Below the pieces are notes generated by a model. It searched no databases. It was not told the DNA's origin and worked only from the letters and a program-made list of their open reading frames with translations. DNA of 64,000 nt from Actinopolyspora halophila DSM 43834. Lineage in GTDB: Bacteria > Actinomycetota > Actinomycetes > Mycobacteriales > Pseudonocardiaceae. A program made the translations under genes and the position numbers. The stretch covers positions 1,963,276 through 2,027,275 of the forward strand of contig NZ_AQUI01000002.1 of assembly GCF_000371785.1 (NCBI RefSeq), in the 5' to 3' direction. Shown in pieces: positions 37,530-46,203 of the stretch (its first letter is position 1; each line of letters begins with the position of its first letter).

Positions 37530-38246
37530 GTGCAAGAGTTCGGCCGAGTGCTGACGAACGTGTCGGGAGCGGTTCCGGCTTCCGTGGTCGCGCTGCTCGC
37601 CCTCGTGCTGGTCGGTTACCGCGGCACCTGGCGGGTGCTGCGCAACGTGGTGACCATCGCCCACGAGGCGGGGCACGCCCTGGTGGCTCTGCTCAGCGGG
37701 CGCAGACTCAACGGGATCCGACTGCACTCGGACACCTCGGGACTGACCGTTTCCACCGGGCCCGCGCGGGGCCCGGGGATGGTCCTGACCCTGTTCGCGG
37801 GCTATCCGACCGTCTCGCTACTGGGGGCCGTGGCGGCCTGGACGGTTTCCGCCGAGCACGTGGAGGTGATGCTCTGGACGGCAGTGGGGGCGTTGGCGCT
37901 GTTGCTGATCGCGCTGCGCAATCTCTACGGGGTGCTGTCCGTGGTGCTCACCGGACTCGCTCTCGTGGCCGTGATCCGGTGGGGCACCCCTCCGGTCACT
38001 GTGGTGTGCGCCGAACTGCTGAGCTGGTTGCTGCTGTTGGGGGGTGTGCGGCCGTTGTTCGAGCTGGCCGGCAAACGCCGCAGGGGTCGGGCATCCGATT
38101 CCGATGCGGACCAGTTGGCCAGGTTGACCGGTGTGGCGGGGGGATTCTGGATGGCGATCTGGTTCGTGATCTCCGTGGGGCTGCTGGTTCTGGGGGCGCG
38201 CTGGTTGCTGGACCTAGTGGGTTGTCAGGCAACTTTGGTCGGGTAA
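37530..38246 (+). pseudogene. M50 family metallopeptidase, 5' part, interrupted
   Basis: The first 228 codons of a membrane metallopeptidase with a zinc-binding HEAGH motif (TIAHEAGHALVALL, about residues 44-57) and several membrane segments. After 38215 the native sequence stops and an IS630 end begins, so the frame runs nine codons into the element. The native C-terminus (PPLTEFSALVSG) is at 46581-46620, after a second copy of codons about 125-228. Joined, they would give a 240-residue protein. GTG 37530 has GAGG upstream. The shortened protein might be made, but I treat the gene as broken. Confidence 0.9.
37902..38215 (+). repeat. 314-bp direct repeat, left copy (R1)
   Basis: Matches 46267-46580 with a constant offset of 8365 and no indel; the translated products are identical and the bases agree wherever I compared them. 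It lies inside the M50 gene and ends exactly at the terminus of IS630 copy 1. The two copies bracket the 8,051-bp IS-rich insertion. Confidence 0.95.
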
Positions 38247-39396
38247 TGGGGCCAGGTGCGGATGGGTGAGTCGGTGGCGAATCCGGTCTTGGGCTGAGCA
38301 CGGGCGTTGCGCCAGCGGAGATAGGCGCGGATCGCGGCGTTTTGCTCGGTGTGGCTGCGATGCGAACTAGCCCGTGGCGGCGAACTGGAGATTCGATCCA
38401 GTTCAGCCAGGATCCGTAGGTCGGTAGGAACACCAACTCGACCTTGTTGGCAGCGGCCCATGCGCGCACTGCGGGGTGGCGATGCGGGGAAAAGGTGTCG
38501 CAGACGAGGTAGAGCTTCTCGCCCGGCCACCGTGCCCGCAAGCTCGTGAGCAGGTCGAGGAACTCGCGATGGCGTTTGCGGTCCCGGATCCGGTAGTGGA
38601 TTTTGCCAGCGGTCAGGTCCAGCGCGGCCAGCATGTGCATGACCCTGTCGCCCGCGGCGATAGGTTGCCCGTTGGCGCCGAGGCTTGCGTAACGGGCGCC
38701 CGGCTTTGCCGGTGCGGGGCAGCAGATTTAGTGGTCCGAACTCGTCGACGCAGACCACCCGGCCGTCGGCTGGTGGCTGGTCATACAGCTCGAGGATGCG
38801 GGCCATCTTGGTGATGAATTCAGGATCAGTGGAGGCCTTCCACGTGGTGGTGGCCTGCCAGGACACGCCCCCGGCCCGCAAAATCTGCCGCAGCGTCTCG
38901 ATCGAGACCGGCACCACCGAGCACCGTTGGACGAGGTGATCACGCAGCTTGCTCAGAGACCAGGTCGAAAACGCCGTGATGCCCCAGTCAGACGGGGACG
39001 TCCGGGCGATCAGGCAGATGCGTTCCCGCAGCTGTTCACCGATCCCTCTCGGACGTCCCCCACTCCATTGTGAGGGCCAGCGCGTCGAACCCCCGCTCGT
39101 TGAACGCATGGATCACATCCCGCACATAGTCCTCGCTGACCTGCATCAACGAGGTGATGTCACGAACTGCCTGTCCCTGTCCGGACATCAGCACCACGAT
39201 CGCCCGCCGCAGTTTGACCGGGTCCTTCGCCGTGCGACTGATTCGCTGCAGCTTGCGACCTTCCTCCATCGATAAGGACCGGACGAACACCTCCGGACGA
39301 CGAGCCATCGCCACCTCCCACATACAACACGGGAGACCAGCCTGACCCATCACCACAAAGACCAATTACCCACCCAACGATCTTGGACGGGCCACT
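38216..39396 (-). mobile_element. IS630-type element, copy 1
   Basis: Bounded by CTAG at both ends (38214-38217 and 39395-39398), as expected for an IS630-type element that inserts at CTAG and duplicates TA. The imperfect terminal repeats start GTGGGTTGTCAGG and GTGGCCCGTCC and share GGGTAAT. It is the exact reverse complement of 41584-42764 (positions sum to 80980), with no indel. Identity extends from 38211 to 39398. Confidence 0.93.
38225..39308 (-). pseudogene. IS630-type transposase, frameshifted
   Basis: The transposase is spread over three frames. The N-terminal helix-turn-helix half (MARRPEVFVRSLSMEEGRKL to TMEWG) shifts near 39060 into SGGRPRGIGEQLRERICLIA through the first catalytic Asp (VVCVDEFG). 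A second shift near 38660 leads to MHMLAALDLTAGKIHYRI, the second Asp (LVCDTFS) and the Glu (LNWIE). A deletion/shift near 38390 then leads to the HRSHTEQNAAIRAYLRWRNA tail. The first shift could be programmed; the others look inactivating. IS630 copy 2 carries the same lesions. Confidence 0.88.
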
Positions 39397-39542
39397 AGCC
39401 TAGGCGTGGTGGCGAGGGGCGAGGCAAGGGATGTCTACGAGATCGGATTGATCGTTATCGACCTGTGTGTTATAAGGGCTGAGCAGGTGAAGATATATCC
39501 GTATTGCCTTCTTTGTCTTGTTTAAGTTTGCTCATCTGAGTC
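39397..39542. other. Orphan spacer between IS elements
   Basis: About 145 bp, AT-richer than host genes, with no gene. It begins GCCTAGGCGTGG and is the first non-IS sequence of the inserted segment. Confidence 0.5.
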
Positions 39543-40521
39543 GACTGAGGTGATCTCAACGAGGTAGTAGCGGGCGCATGAGATCGGTGGCATGGATGCG
39601 CTGGGATGAGGCGGAGATCCCCTGGTAGGACTGGTCTCACCACAAGATCAAGTCCCCATACCCAAAGGCTCTCCGTGATTGCTCATCCTGTCATCCTCGA
39701 TGTATCCCGTGAGCTCGCCCGTCAGGTGGCGTGGCTGCTGCAGTCCGAACGTCGTCGGGGCACCCGCGGGGGAACGCGTGTGCTGACCTGCTTTTGGCAG
39801 GCCGTGCTGGGGCTACGCTGGTTTCGCCACCGCGCCGACCCGGAACGATTAGGTCGAGATCACCGGCTCTCACGGGCCACAGCGTATCGCTATCTCGATG
39901 ATGTGATCGACGTGCTCGCCGACCAGGCCCCGGACCTGCATCAGGCTGTGAAGCAAGCCCACGAGCACGACATGGCCTACGTGATCCTCGACGGCACCGT
40001 GATCACGACCGATCGCGTGGGTGAGAAAACCACGAGCGTGCCAGGGAAAACCATCGACTTGTGGTACTCCGGCAAAGCAGGTGAACACGGCGGCAACATC
40101 CAAGCCCTCTCAGCGCCGAACGGGTTTCCTCTGTGTGGCTCCGATGTGGAACCCGGCTCGACACACGCTCTCACCGCCGCCCGCGAGCATGCGCTGGGCG
40201 CGCTGTACGCCGCCGCCTCACGGGGGCTGCCCACGCTGGCCGACGGCGGCTACGAGGGCACCGGAATCGGAGTGCACACCCCGATCAAACAACCCCCCGG
40301 CAACCAGGCCCTCGATGCCGACAACCGCACCTACAACGCCCTACTACGCGGGCTGCGCAGCCTCGGCGAACGCGGATTCGCCCTACTTACCGGCCGCTGG
40401 CGCACCTTGCAACGCATCACCGCCAGCCCCAGCAAGATCGGCAGCATCATCCAAGCCGCAGTCGCCCTGCCCCACCTCGAACACCGCCGGCCCGAAACTC
40501 GCTGAGATCACCTCACTGAGA
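39543..40521 (+). mobile_element. IS element with imperfect terminal repeats (IS5-superfamily type)
   Basis: Ends carry TGAGGTGATCTCAACGAG (39546-39563) and CTCGCTGAGATCACCTCA (40498-40515), inverted repeats differing at one base in this core. The element fits tightly around one transposase gene. Exact boundaries and target duplication are uncertain by a few bases. Confidence 0.78.
39675..40505 (+). CDS. Transposase, DDE_Tnp_4-type
   Basis: 276 residues with an N-terminal helix-turn-helix (LGRDHRLSRATAYRYLDDVI) and a DDE nuclease domain (AYVILDGTVITTDRV, YSGKAGEHGGNIQALSAP, TLADGGYEGTGIG). GTG 39675 starts the conserved MIAHPVILDVSREL; the frame opens earlier but is not conserved in the family. 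The frame is intact, so this is the only transposase in the island that looks functional in a single reading frame. Confidence 0.85.
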   Translation: MIAHPVILDVSRELARQVAWLLQSERRRGTRGGTRVLTCFWQAVLGLRWFRHRADPERLGRDHRLSRATAYRYLDDVIDVLADQAPDLHQAVKQAHEHDMAYVILDGTVITTDRVGEKTTSVPGKTIDLWYSGKAGEHGGNIQALSAPNGFPLCGSDVEPGSTHALTAAREHALGALYAAASRGLPTLADGGYEGTGIGVHTPIKQPPGNQALDADNRTYNALLRGLRSLGERGFALLTGRWRTLQRITASPSKIGSIIQAAVALPHLEHRRPETR

Positions 40522-40580
40522 AGATCTACTCTAGAAGCTGAGGTAGTTTGGGAAGTTTGAGTGCTTGACAAGAGCGCGTC

Positions 40581-40945
40581 TCATTTGGGGATGTTCTTGT
40601 AGCAGGTCAGTGCTGCGGCGAGGGCGAGGAATCCGGTGACGTTGGTGGCTGTGCGTTCCCAGCGAATGGCCGGGCGGCGGTAGTTCAGCAGCCAGGAGAA
40701 GCTGCGTTCAACGCGCCAGCGGTAGCGTCCGAGTGTGGCGCTGGATTCGACGCCGGTACGGGTGATGCGGGGCACGATGTTCCGGGTGCGCAGTCAGCGG
40801 CGTAGGTCGTCGTAGTCGTAGCCTGTGTCGGCGTGCAGCTTGCCGGGTCGGCGGCGTCGTGGTCCGCGAGGCGACCGCACGTCCGGGATCGCGTGGACAC
40901 GAGGCTTGGGGGCGTTCCTGTCGTGGGTGTTGGCCCCGGAGACTG
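40581..40945 (-). pseudogene. Truncated IS5-type transposase (C-terminal part, leftward)
   Basis: Encodes the SGANTHD-like region, KLHADTGYDYDDLRR, an in-frame stop in place of the conserved Trp codon (near 40795), then RNIVPRITRTGVESSATLGR and the DDE-type C-terminus ending ALTCYKNIPK. The N-terminal half is missing. Confidence 0.8.
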
Positions 40946-41392
40946 CCACCGACAGTTGACCGGGGCAAAACCAGTTCGAAGCACCACCTGGTCTGCGACG
41001 GCGGTGGCGTTCCTCTGGCCGTCACGCTCACCGGCGGCAACCGGCACGACATCACCCCACTGCTGCCGCTGGTCGAGAAGATCCCGCCGGTGCGAGGGCG
41101 ACGCGGGCGACCGCGCCGCAAACCCGACGTGCTCGTCGCGGACCGCGGCGAGGACGACGAGCCCTACCGCCACCACCTCCGATAACGCGGAATCACTCCG
41201 CTGATCAGCCGGAAACGCACCCGCGACAACAACCAGCCCGTCCGCTGGGTCGTGGAACACACCCTGGCACTGCTACACCAGTTCCGACGCCTGGCAACCC
41301 GATGGGAACGCCGCACCGACATCCACCACGGCTTCCCCACCCTCGCCACCAGCCTCATCAGCTGGCGCCGACTCCCCAAACAAATGCGTTAG
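40946..41392 (+). pseudogene. Truncated IS5-type transposase (C-terminal part, rightward)
   Basis: Encodes DRGKTSSKHHLVCDGGGVPL, then LTGGNRHDITPLLPLVEKIP and DVLVADRGEDDEPYRHHLR, a premature stop near 41183, and the tail VRWVVEHTLALLHQFRRLAT ending KQMR. The first half is missing. Confidence 0.8.
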
Positions 41393-41401
41393 GAGCTCCT
41401 A

Positions 41402-41583
41402 CGTTACCCGCTCGAACGCGCCATCTCCCACCTGAAAAACTGGACCATCCTAGCCAGCCGATATCGCCGCACACTTGTTCACCTTCAACGACCCCTCCAC
41501 ATCCTCACCAGATTCCGACGAATCCGAGAGTCCTGGCAAACAGTTCAGTGCATAGTATTCGACATTCTGAAATTCATAAAACT
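41402..41583 (+). pseudogene. Remnant of another transposase C-terminus
   Basis: One frame reads PLERAISHLKNWTILASRYR followed by RPLHILTRFRRIRES (about 41410-41540), resembling the C-terminal end of actinobacterial DDE_Tnp_4 transposases. No other part of the gene remains. The last 60 bp before IS630 copy 2 are AT-rich and unassigned. Confidence 0.5.
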
Positions 41584-42764
41584 AGTGGCCCGTCCAAGAT
41601 CGTTGGGTGGGTAATTGGTCTTTGTGGTGATGGGTCAGGCTGGTCTCCCGTGTTGTATGTGGGAGGTGGCGATGGCTCGTCGTCCGGAGGTGTTCGTCCG
41701 GTCCTTATCGATGGAGGAAGGTCGCAAGCTGCAGCGAATCAGTCGCACGGCGAAGGACCCGGTCAAACTGCGGCGGGCGATCGTGGTGCTGATGTCCGGA
41801 CAGGGACAGGCAGTTCGTGACATCACCTCGTTGATGCAGGTCAGCGAGGACTATGTGCGGGATGTGATCCATGCGTTCAACGAGCGGGGGTTCGACGCGC
41901 TGGCCCTCACAATGGAGTGGGGGACGTCCGAGAGGGATCGGTGAACAGCTGCGGGAACGCATCTGCCTGATCGCCCGGACGTCCCCGTCTGACTGGGGCA
42001 TCACGGCGTTTTCGACCTGGTCTCTGAGCAAGCTGCGTGATCACCTCGTCCAACGGTGCTCGGTGGTGCCGGTCTCGATCGAGACGCTGCGGCAGATTTT
42101 GCGGGCCGGGGGCGTGTCCTGGCAGGCCACCACCACGTGGAAGGCCTCCACTGATCCTGAATTCATCACCAAGATGGCCCGCATCCTCGAGCTGTATGAC
42201 CAGCCACCAGCCGACGGCCGGGTGGTCTGCGTCGACGAGTTCGGACCACTAAATCTGCTGCCCCGCACCGGCAAAGCCGGGCGCCCGTTACGCAAGCCTC
42301 GGCGCCAACGGGCAACCTATCGCCGCGGGCGACAGGGTCATGCACATGCTGGCCGCGCTGGACCTGACCGCTGGCAAAATCCACTACCGGATCCGGGACC
42401 GCAAACGCCATCGCGAGTTCCTCGACCTGCTCACGAGCTTGCGGGCACGGTGGCCGGGCGAGAAGCTCTACCTCGTCTGCGACACCTTTTCCCCGCATCG
42501 CCACCCCGCAGTGCGCGCATGGGCCGCTGCCAACAAGGTCGAGTTGGTGTTCCTACCGACCTACGGATCCTGGCTGAACTGGATCGAATCTCCAGTTCGC
42601 CGCCACGGGCTAGTTCGCATCGCAGCCACACCGAGCAAAACGCCGCGATCCGCGCCTATCTCCGCTGGCGCAACGCCCGTGCTCAGCCCAAGACCGGATT
42701 CGCCACCGACTCACCCATCCGCACCTGGCCCCATTACCCGACCAAAGTTGCCTGACAACCCACT
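41584..42764 (+). mobile_element. IS630-type element, copy 2
   Basis: Exact inverted copy of 38216-39396, bounded by CTAG at 41582-41585 and 42763-42766. The left flank is ATAAAAC and the right flank GGTCGCC. The two copies enclose about 2.2 kb of IS debris. Confidence 0.93.
41672..42755 (+). pseudogene. IS630-type transposase, frameshifted (copy 2)
   Basis: Carries the same three breaks in frame as copy 1 (near 41920, 42320 and 42590), starting MARRPEVFVRS and ending PTKVA. Identical lesions mean both copies descend from an already damaged element, so a source in trans or a DNA-level duplication made them. Confidence 0.88.
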
Positions 42765-42965
42765 AGGTCGCCGAATTAGAAACTCTTGATAGAAAAGTTA
42801 CACAACACTTATTGACTTTGATCCAATCTTAGGATATTTTTTGTGCGCTGACCAAGATTGGAGTTATAACTTCTATAAATAGATGTACACACTCAACCTG
42901 TAGGCAAGCCTAAAAAGCTAACTCATTGCTAGTTAAAATCAACTTAGACAGGTGAAGATAATAAA
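42765..42965. promoter_or_regulatory. AT-rich upstream region of the secreted-protein gene
   Basis: Distinctly AT-rich. TTGACT near 42814, a 17-bp spacer and TATTTT is a plausible promoter; TTGGAG/TATAAA further on is another but with short spacing. CAGGTGA before ATG 42966 is a weak ribosome site. Confidence 0.4.
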
Positions 42966-43364
42966 ATGAAAAATATGAGTCGCCTGATTGCTCTAGCAGC
43001 TGGAACGGCCATGGCTTTGATGCCACTCGGAACAGCCATGGCTAGCGAATCAAACTTACTAGACAAACAATGCAACGATGGATACGGGCACATCAGCGGC
43101 GCTCAAACACCAGTCAAGACAGGACCTAACGAAGTTTGGGGAATGGGAACTTACGAAAACGTAAGTAATTATCCAGCATATGTAAGAGTGTACAAGCAGG
43201 TCGACTGGGGAATAGATACCGAAGTCGCTTACGCCGAAGGACTTCAAAATGGGGAGCCAATCAATGCAACTGGCCCTCTCGAGGGCGCTGGATCCTACTA
43301 CACCTATGTAACCGGACTAAGCAACACTGAGGTATGCCGAAGCAGCACGATGTATCTAGAGTAA
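42966..43364 (+). CDS. Small secreted protein on an AT-rich island, unknown function
   Basis: 132 residues. A textbook Sec signal peptide (MKNMSRLIALAAGTAMALMP, cleavage after AMA near residue 27) leaves a mature part of about 105 residues. The mature part is acidic, rich in Tyr, Gly, Asn and Thr, with two cysteines (in KQCNDG and EVCRSS) that could form a disulfide. I recognise no family. Codons end mostly in A or T, unlike every host gene here, so it was acquired from a lower-GC source. It has its own promoter region and a strong terminator. A toxin, inhibitor or surface factor are all possible. Confidence 0.75.
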   Translation: MKNMSRLIALAAGTAMALMPLGTAMASESNLLDKQCNDGYGHISGAQTPVKTGPNEVWGMGTYENVSNYPAYVRVYKQVDWGIDTEVAYAEGLQNGEPINATGPLEGAGSYYTYVTGLSNTEVCRSSTMYLE

Positions 43365-43400
43365 CATATTTTTCTAGCTAGTAATTAAACCTAAAAAAGC

Positions 43401-43445
43401 AGACTACCTGGAATAGTTTCCCGCAGAAACTATTCCAGATAGTCT
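43401..43445 (+). terminator. Strong intrinsic terminator
   Basis: AGACTACCTGGAATAGTTTC, loop CCGCA, then its reverse complement with one G-U-compatible change, followed by ACGATTTT. It is a 20-bp stem, 37 bp after the secreted-protein stop, and unlike the short GC stems used by host genes. Confidence 0.92.
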
Positions 43446-43609
43446 ACGATTTTCGATGCATCCGAAAATACGAATGCAATACAGATAGAACGTTATTCAG
43501 AAGCGTACGACAGTATGGAGATTAACGGTTCCGTCGGAGTACGATCATGTTCCGATCAAAGAATAAGATCGATCCGAGGAACCGTTGCAGTGCCAGTCTG
43601 CCGTAGGAC
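43446..43609. other. Remainder of the AT-rich island
   Basis: About 165 bp without a gene, ending at the TTA where the IS5-type array begins. Confidence 0.4.
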
Positions 43610-43612
43610 TTA

Positions 43613-44475
43613 GAGGTCGTCTCATTTGGCGAGGTGTTTGTAGCAGGTGATCGCGGCGGCCAGGGTCAGCATTCCTGCGAGGTTGCTGGCTGTGCGTTCC
43701 CACCGCACGGCCAGACGGCGGTAGGTGAACAACCAAGCAAAGGTGCGTTCAACGCGCCACCGATACCGGCCCAGGCGGGCGTGGGACTCGACGCCGACAC
43801 GGGCGATCCGCGGGACGATGTTGCGGTCGCGCAGCCATGTGCGCAGGTGTTCGTAGTCGTAGCCTTTGTCGGCATGCAGCTTGGCCGGCCTGCGCCGTCG
43901 GGGGCCGCGGCGTGAGCGCACGGCCGGGATGGCGTGCACCAGGGGTTTCAACGCGTTCATGTCGTGGGTGTTGGCCCCGGATACCGCCACGGCCAGCGGG
44001 AGCCCGCCCGCCTCGGTCAGGATGTGCAGTTTCGAGCCGCTCTTGCCGCGGTCGACGGGGTTGGGTCCGGTTGCGGTTCCCCTTTTTTCGCGCGAACGCT
44101 GGCGCCGTCCACGATCGCTCGTTCCCAGTCGAGGTCCCCGGCCGAGCCGAGTTCGTCGAGCACGGCCCGGTGCAGCCGCCGCCATACCCCGGCCTGGGTC
44201 CACTCCTGAAAACGCCGGTGCGCGGTGGGCACACTGACCCCGAACGAGGGTGGCAGTTGCCGCCAGGAACACCCGCTGGTCAGCACGAACACGATGGCCG
44301 TGAATACGGAACGATCGCTGGCCCTGCGGCGCCCACCGCCCTGGTGACGCACCCCGTGTTCGGGAAGCAGTGGTGCTGCGATGTCCCACAACTCATCCGG
44401 CACCAACCGACGCGACAGATCATCCATCGATGATCATCATGCCAGCACCCTTAACCCGCCTATCAAGACACCCTG
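43613..44475 (-). mobile_element. IS5-family (IS427-type) element B
   Basis: 863 bp flanked by TTA on both sides (43610-43612 and 44476-44478). Ends are imperfect inverted repeats (GAGGTCGTCTC against CAGGGTGTCTT). It carries a two-frame transposase on the minus strand. Confidence 0.88.
43622..44427 (-). CDS. IS5-family transposase B (orfA/orfB, -1 frameshift)
   Basis: orfA (from ATG 44427) encodes MDDLSRRLVPDELWDIAAPL to VRAKKGEP with the DUF4096-type N-terminus. orfB, in the -1 frame, carries NPVDRGKSGSKLHILTEAGG, SGANTHD, ADKGYD and RWRVERTFAWL (DDE C-terminus), ending KHLAK. The switch lies at an AAAAAAGGGG run, the standard slippery site of IS427-type elements. Both parts are otherwise intact, so it may be active. 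Confidence 0.85.
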
Positions 44476-44478
44476 TTA

Positions 44479-45344
44479 GACCGTGTCCTACGTGGTCGGT
44501 GATCGTTGATCTCGGTGTGAGTGGTGGCAGGTGGGACTGGGTCGTCCCGGAAGGACTGTGGGAGATCGTCGAGCCGTTGCTGCCGGCGGCGAAGGTGCGT
44601 CCGCAGGGTGGCGGGACGGCGAATATCGATGATGAGGCGGTGTTTGCAGCGATCGTGTACGTGCTAGTCAGCGGGTGTTCGTGGCGGCACCTGCCGCCGT
44701 GCTTCGGCGCCTCGAAGTCCACAGTGCACCGCCGCTTCCGGATGTGGACCCAGGCCGGAGTATGGGGACGACTGCACCGGGCGATCCTGGACCGGCTGGA
44801 CGCCGAAGAGCTGGTCGATCTTTCCCGAGTCCTGCTCGATACCTCCCATGTGCGCACCAAAAAGGGGGCGAACACACAGGCCCGAGCCCCGTGGACCGGG
44901 GCAAACCAGGTTCCAAGCTGCACATCCTGTCCGAAACAACCGGACTGCCCCTCGTCGTCGGTGTCTCAGCCGGCAACACCCACGACAGCCACGGCCTAAT
45001 CCCCATGGTCTCCGGTTTCCTCTCGAGACACGACCCCCATCGAGGCCATCACGCCAAGCCTCGACGATGCTACGCCGACAAAGCCTACGATCGCCCAGAC
45101 CTGCGGCGATGGCTGCTCGGCAAGCACATCACCCCACGCATCGCCCGCAAAGGAATCGACTCCAGCCAGCGACTTGGACGCTATCGCTGGAGGATCGAAC
45201 GCACTTTCTCCTGGCTATCCGGCTACCGACGCCTGTCCCCACGCTACGAACGCGATCCACGCCTCTACCTGGGCTTTCTCGGACTCGCCGCAGCACTCAC
45301 CTGCTACCAAACACCTCCACAAAAACACCACGTAGGACACGGTC
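44479..45344 (+). mobile_element. IS5-family (IS427-type) element C
   Basis: 866 bp with near-perfect ends: AGACCGTGTCCTACGTGGT at 44478-44496 and its exact reverse complement at 45327-45345. It is flanked by TTA on both sides, each TTA shared with the neighbouring element. Confidence 0.92.
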
Positions 45345-45391
45345 TTAGAGCCCCTAACGCATTTGGTGTGGGAGTCGGCGCCAGCAGATGA
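44499..45391 (+). CDS. IS5-family transposase C (orfA/orfB, -1 frameshift)
   Basis: orfA from GTG 44499 (PEGLWEIVEPLLPAAKVRPQ, HRRFRMWTQAGVWGRLHRAI) shifts -1 at a CAAAAAGGGGG run into orfB (GPSPVDRGKPGSKLHILSET, SAGNTHD, ADKAYDRPDLRRWL, RYRWRIERTFSWL). orfB has no stop inside the element; it reads through the terminal repeat and ends at 45391 in element D, adding about 15 foreign codons. Confidence 0.82.
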
Positions 45392-46200
45392 GGCTGGTGG
45401 CCAGGGTCAGGAATCCGTGGTGGATGTCGGTGCGGTGTTCCCACCGGGTTGCCAGGCGTCGGAACTGGTGTAGCAGTGCCAGGGTTTGTTCGACGACCCA
45501 GCGCACGGCTTGGTTCGTGTCCTGGGTGCCACGACGGCTGATCAACGGGCGGATCCCTCGTTGCCGCAGCGGATGTCGGTACGTGTCGTGGTCGTAGCCG
45601 CGGTCAGCGACGAGGACCTCGGGCTTGTGTCGGGGATGTCACGACGGCTGCGTACGGGCGGGATTTTCTCGACCAGCGGCAACAGTGGTGTGATGTCGTT
45701 GCGGTTGCCGCCGGTGAGCGTGATAGCCAGCGGCACACCACCACCGTCGCAGATCAGGTGGTGCTTCGAGCCGGTCTTGCTCCGGTCGAGGAGGGCTCGG
45801 TCCTGGCTCGGGGCCCCCTTTTTTGGCGCGAACATGCGAGGCGTCCACACACGCCCGCGACCAGTCGATCTGTCCGGCCGCGTGGAGCTCGGCCAGCAGC
45901 ACCTCGTGGAGCTGGTCGATCACTCCTGTTTCCTGCCAGTCCCGCAGGCGCCGCCAGCACGTCATCCCCGACCCGAATCCCAGCTCCTGCGGCAGGTCTT
46001 CCCATCCGATTCCGGTGATCAGCACGAACAGGATGCTCGGCACCACCTGCCGTTCCGGTAACGGCTTCGACCCCGCCCGCCTTGCCGGACGCACCGGCAA
46101 CAGCGGCTCGATCCGCTCCCACAACTCGTCCGATACCACCCACGGCGCCACCAGCAACCAAGACCATCCCAGCCCGGTAGCACCAACGTGCTAGGGCCTC
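45348..46200 (-). mobile_element. IS5-family element D
   Basis: 853 bp with ends GAGCCCCTA and TAGGGCCTC (imperfect inverted repeats), flanked by TTA at 45345-45347 and 46201-46203. It is the same type as the right half of the chimera at 40946-41401. Confidence 0.88.
45354..46157 (-). pseudogene. IS5-family transposase D, probably defective
   Basis: The N-terminal part (MLVAPWVVSDELWERIEPLL to HVRAKKGGPEPG) and the central part (SKTGSKHHLICDGGGVPLAI, LTGGNRNDITPLL) are joined by an apparent +1 or -2 shift at AAAAAAGGGGG. A further shift near 45640 loses the DRGYD region before the tail (QAVRWVVEQTLALLHQF). Two shifts suggest the copy is inactive, though the first may be physiological. Confidence 0.75.
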
Positions 46201-46203
46201 TTA

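Larger units (their letters stand above)
40572..41401. mobile_element. Chimera of two truncated IS5-type elements, head to head
   Basis: 40572-40945 is the 3' half of an element like the one at 43613-44475 (GAGCGCGTCTCATTTGG versus GAGGTCGTCTCATTTGG at the end), transcribed leftward. 40946-41401 is the 3' half of an element like the one at 45348-46200, transcribed rightward (end CAAATGCGTTAGGAGCTC). Both lack their 5' halves and one transposon end; they are fused within homologous DRGK/SGANTHD-coding sequence. Confidence 0.8.

Noticed and set aside
38225-39109. A complete 294-residue IS630 transposase
   Set aside because: Only its first half and last 40 residues match the family; the middle is out of frame and the conserved second Asp and Glu lie in another frame.
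38216-42764. Composite transposon built from the two IS630 copies
   Set aside because: The enclosed 2.2 kb contains only IS debris and one IS; there is no passenger function and the transposases are damaged.
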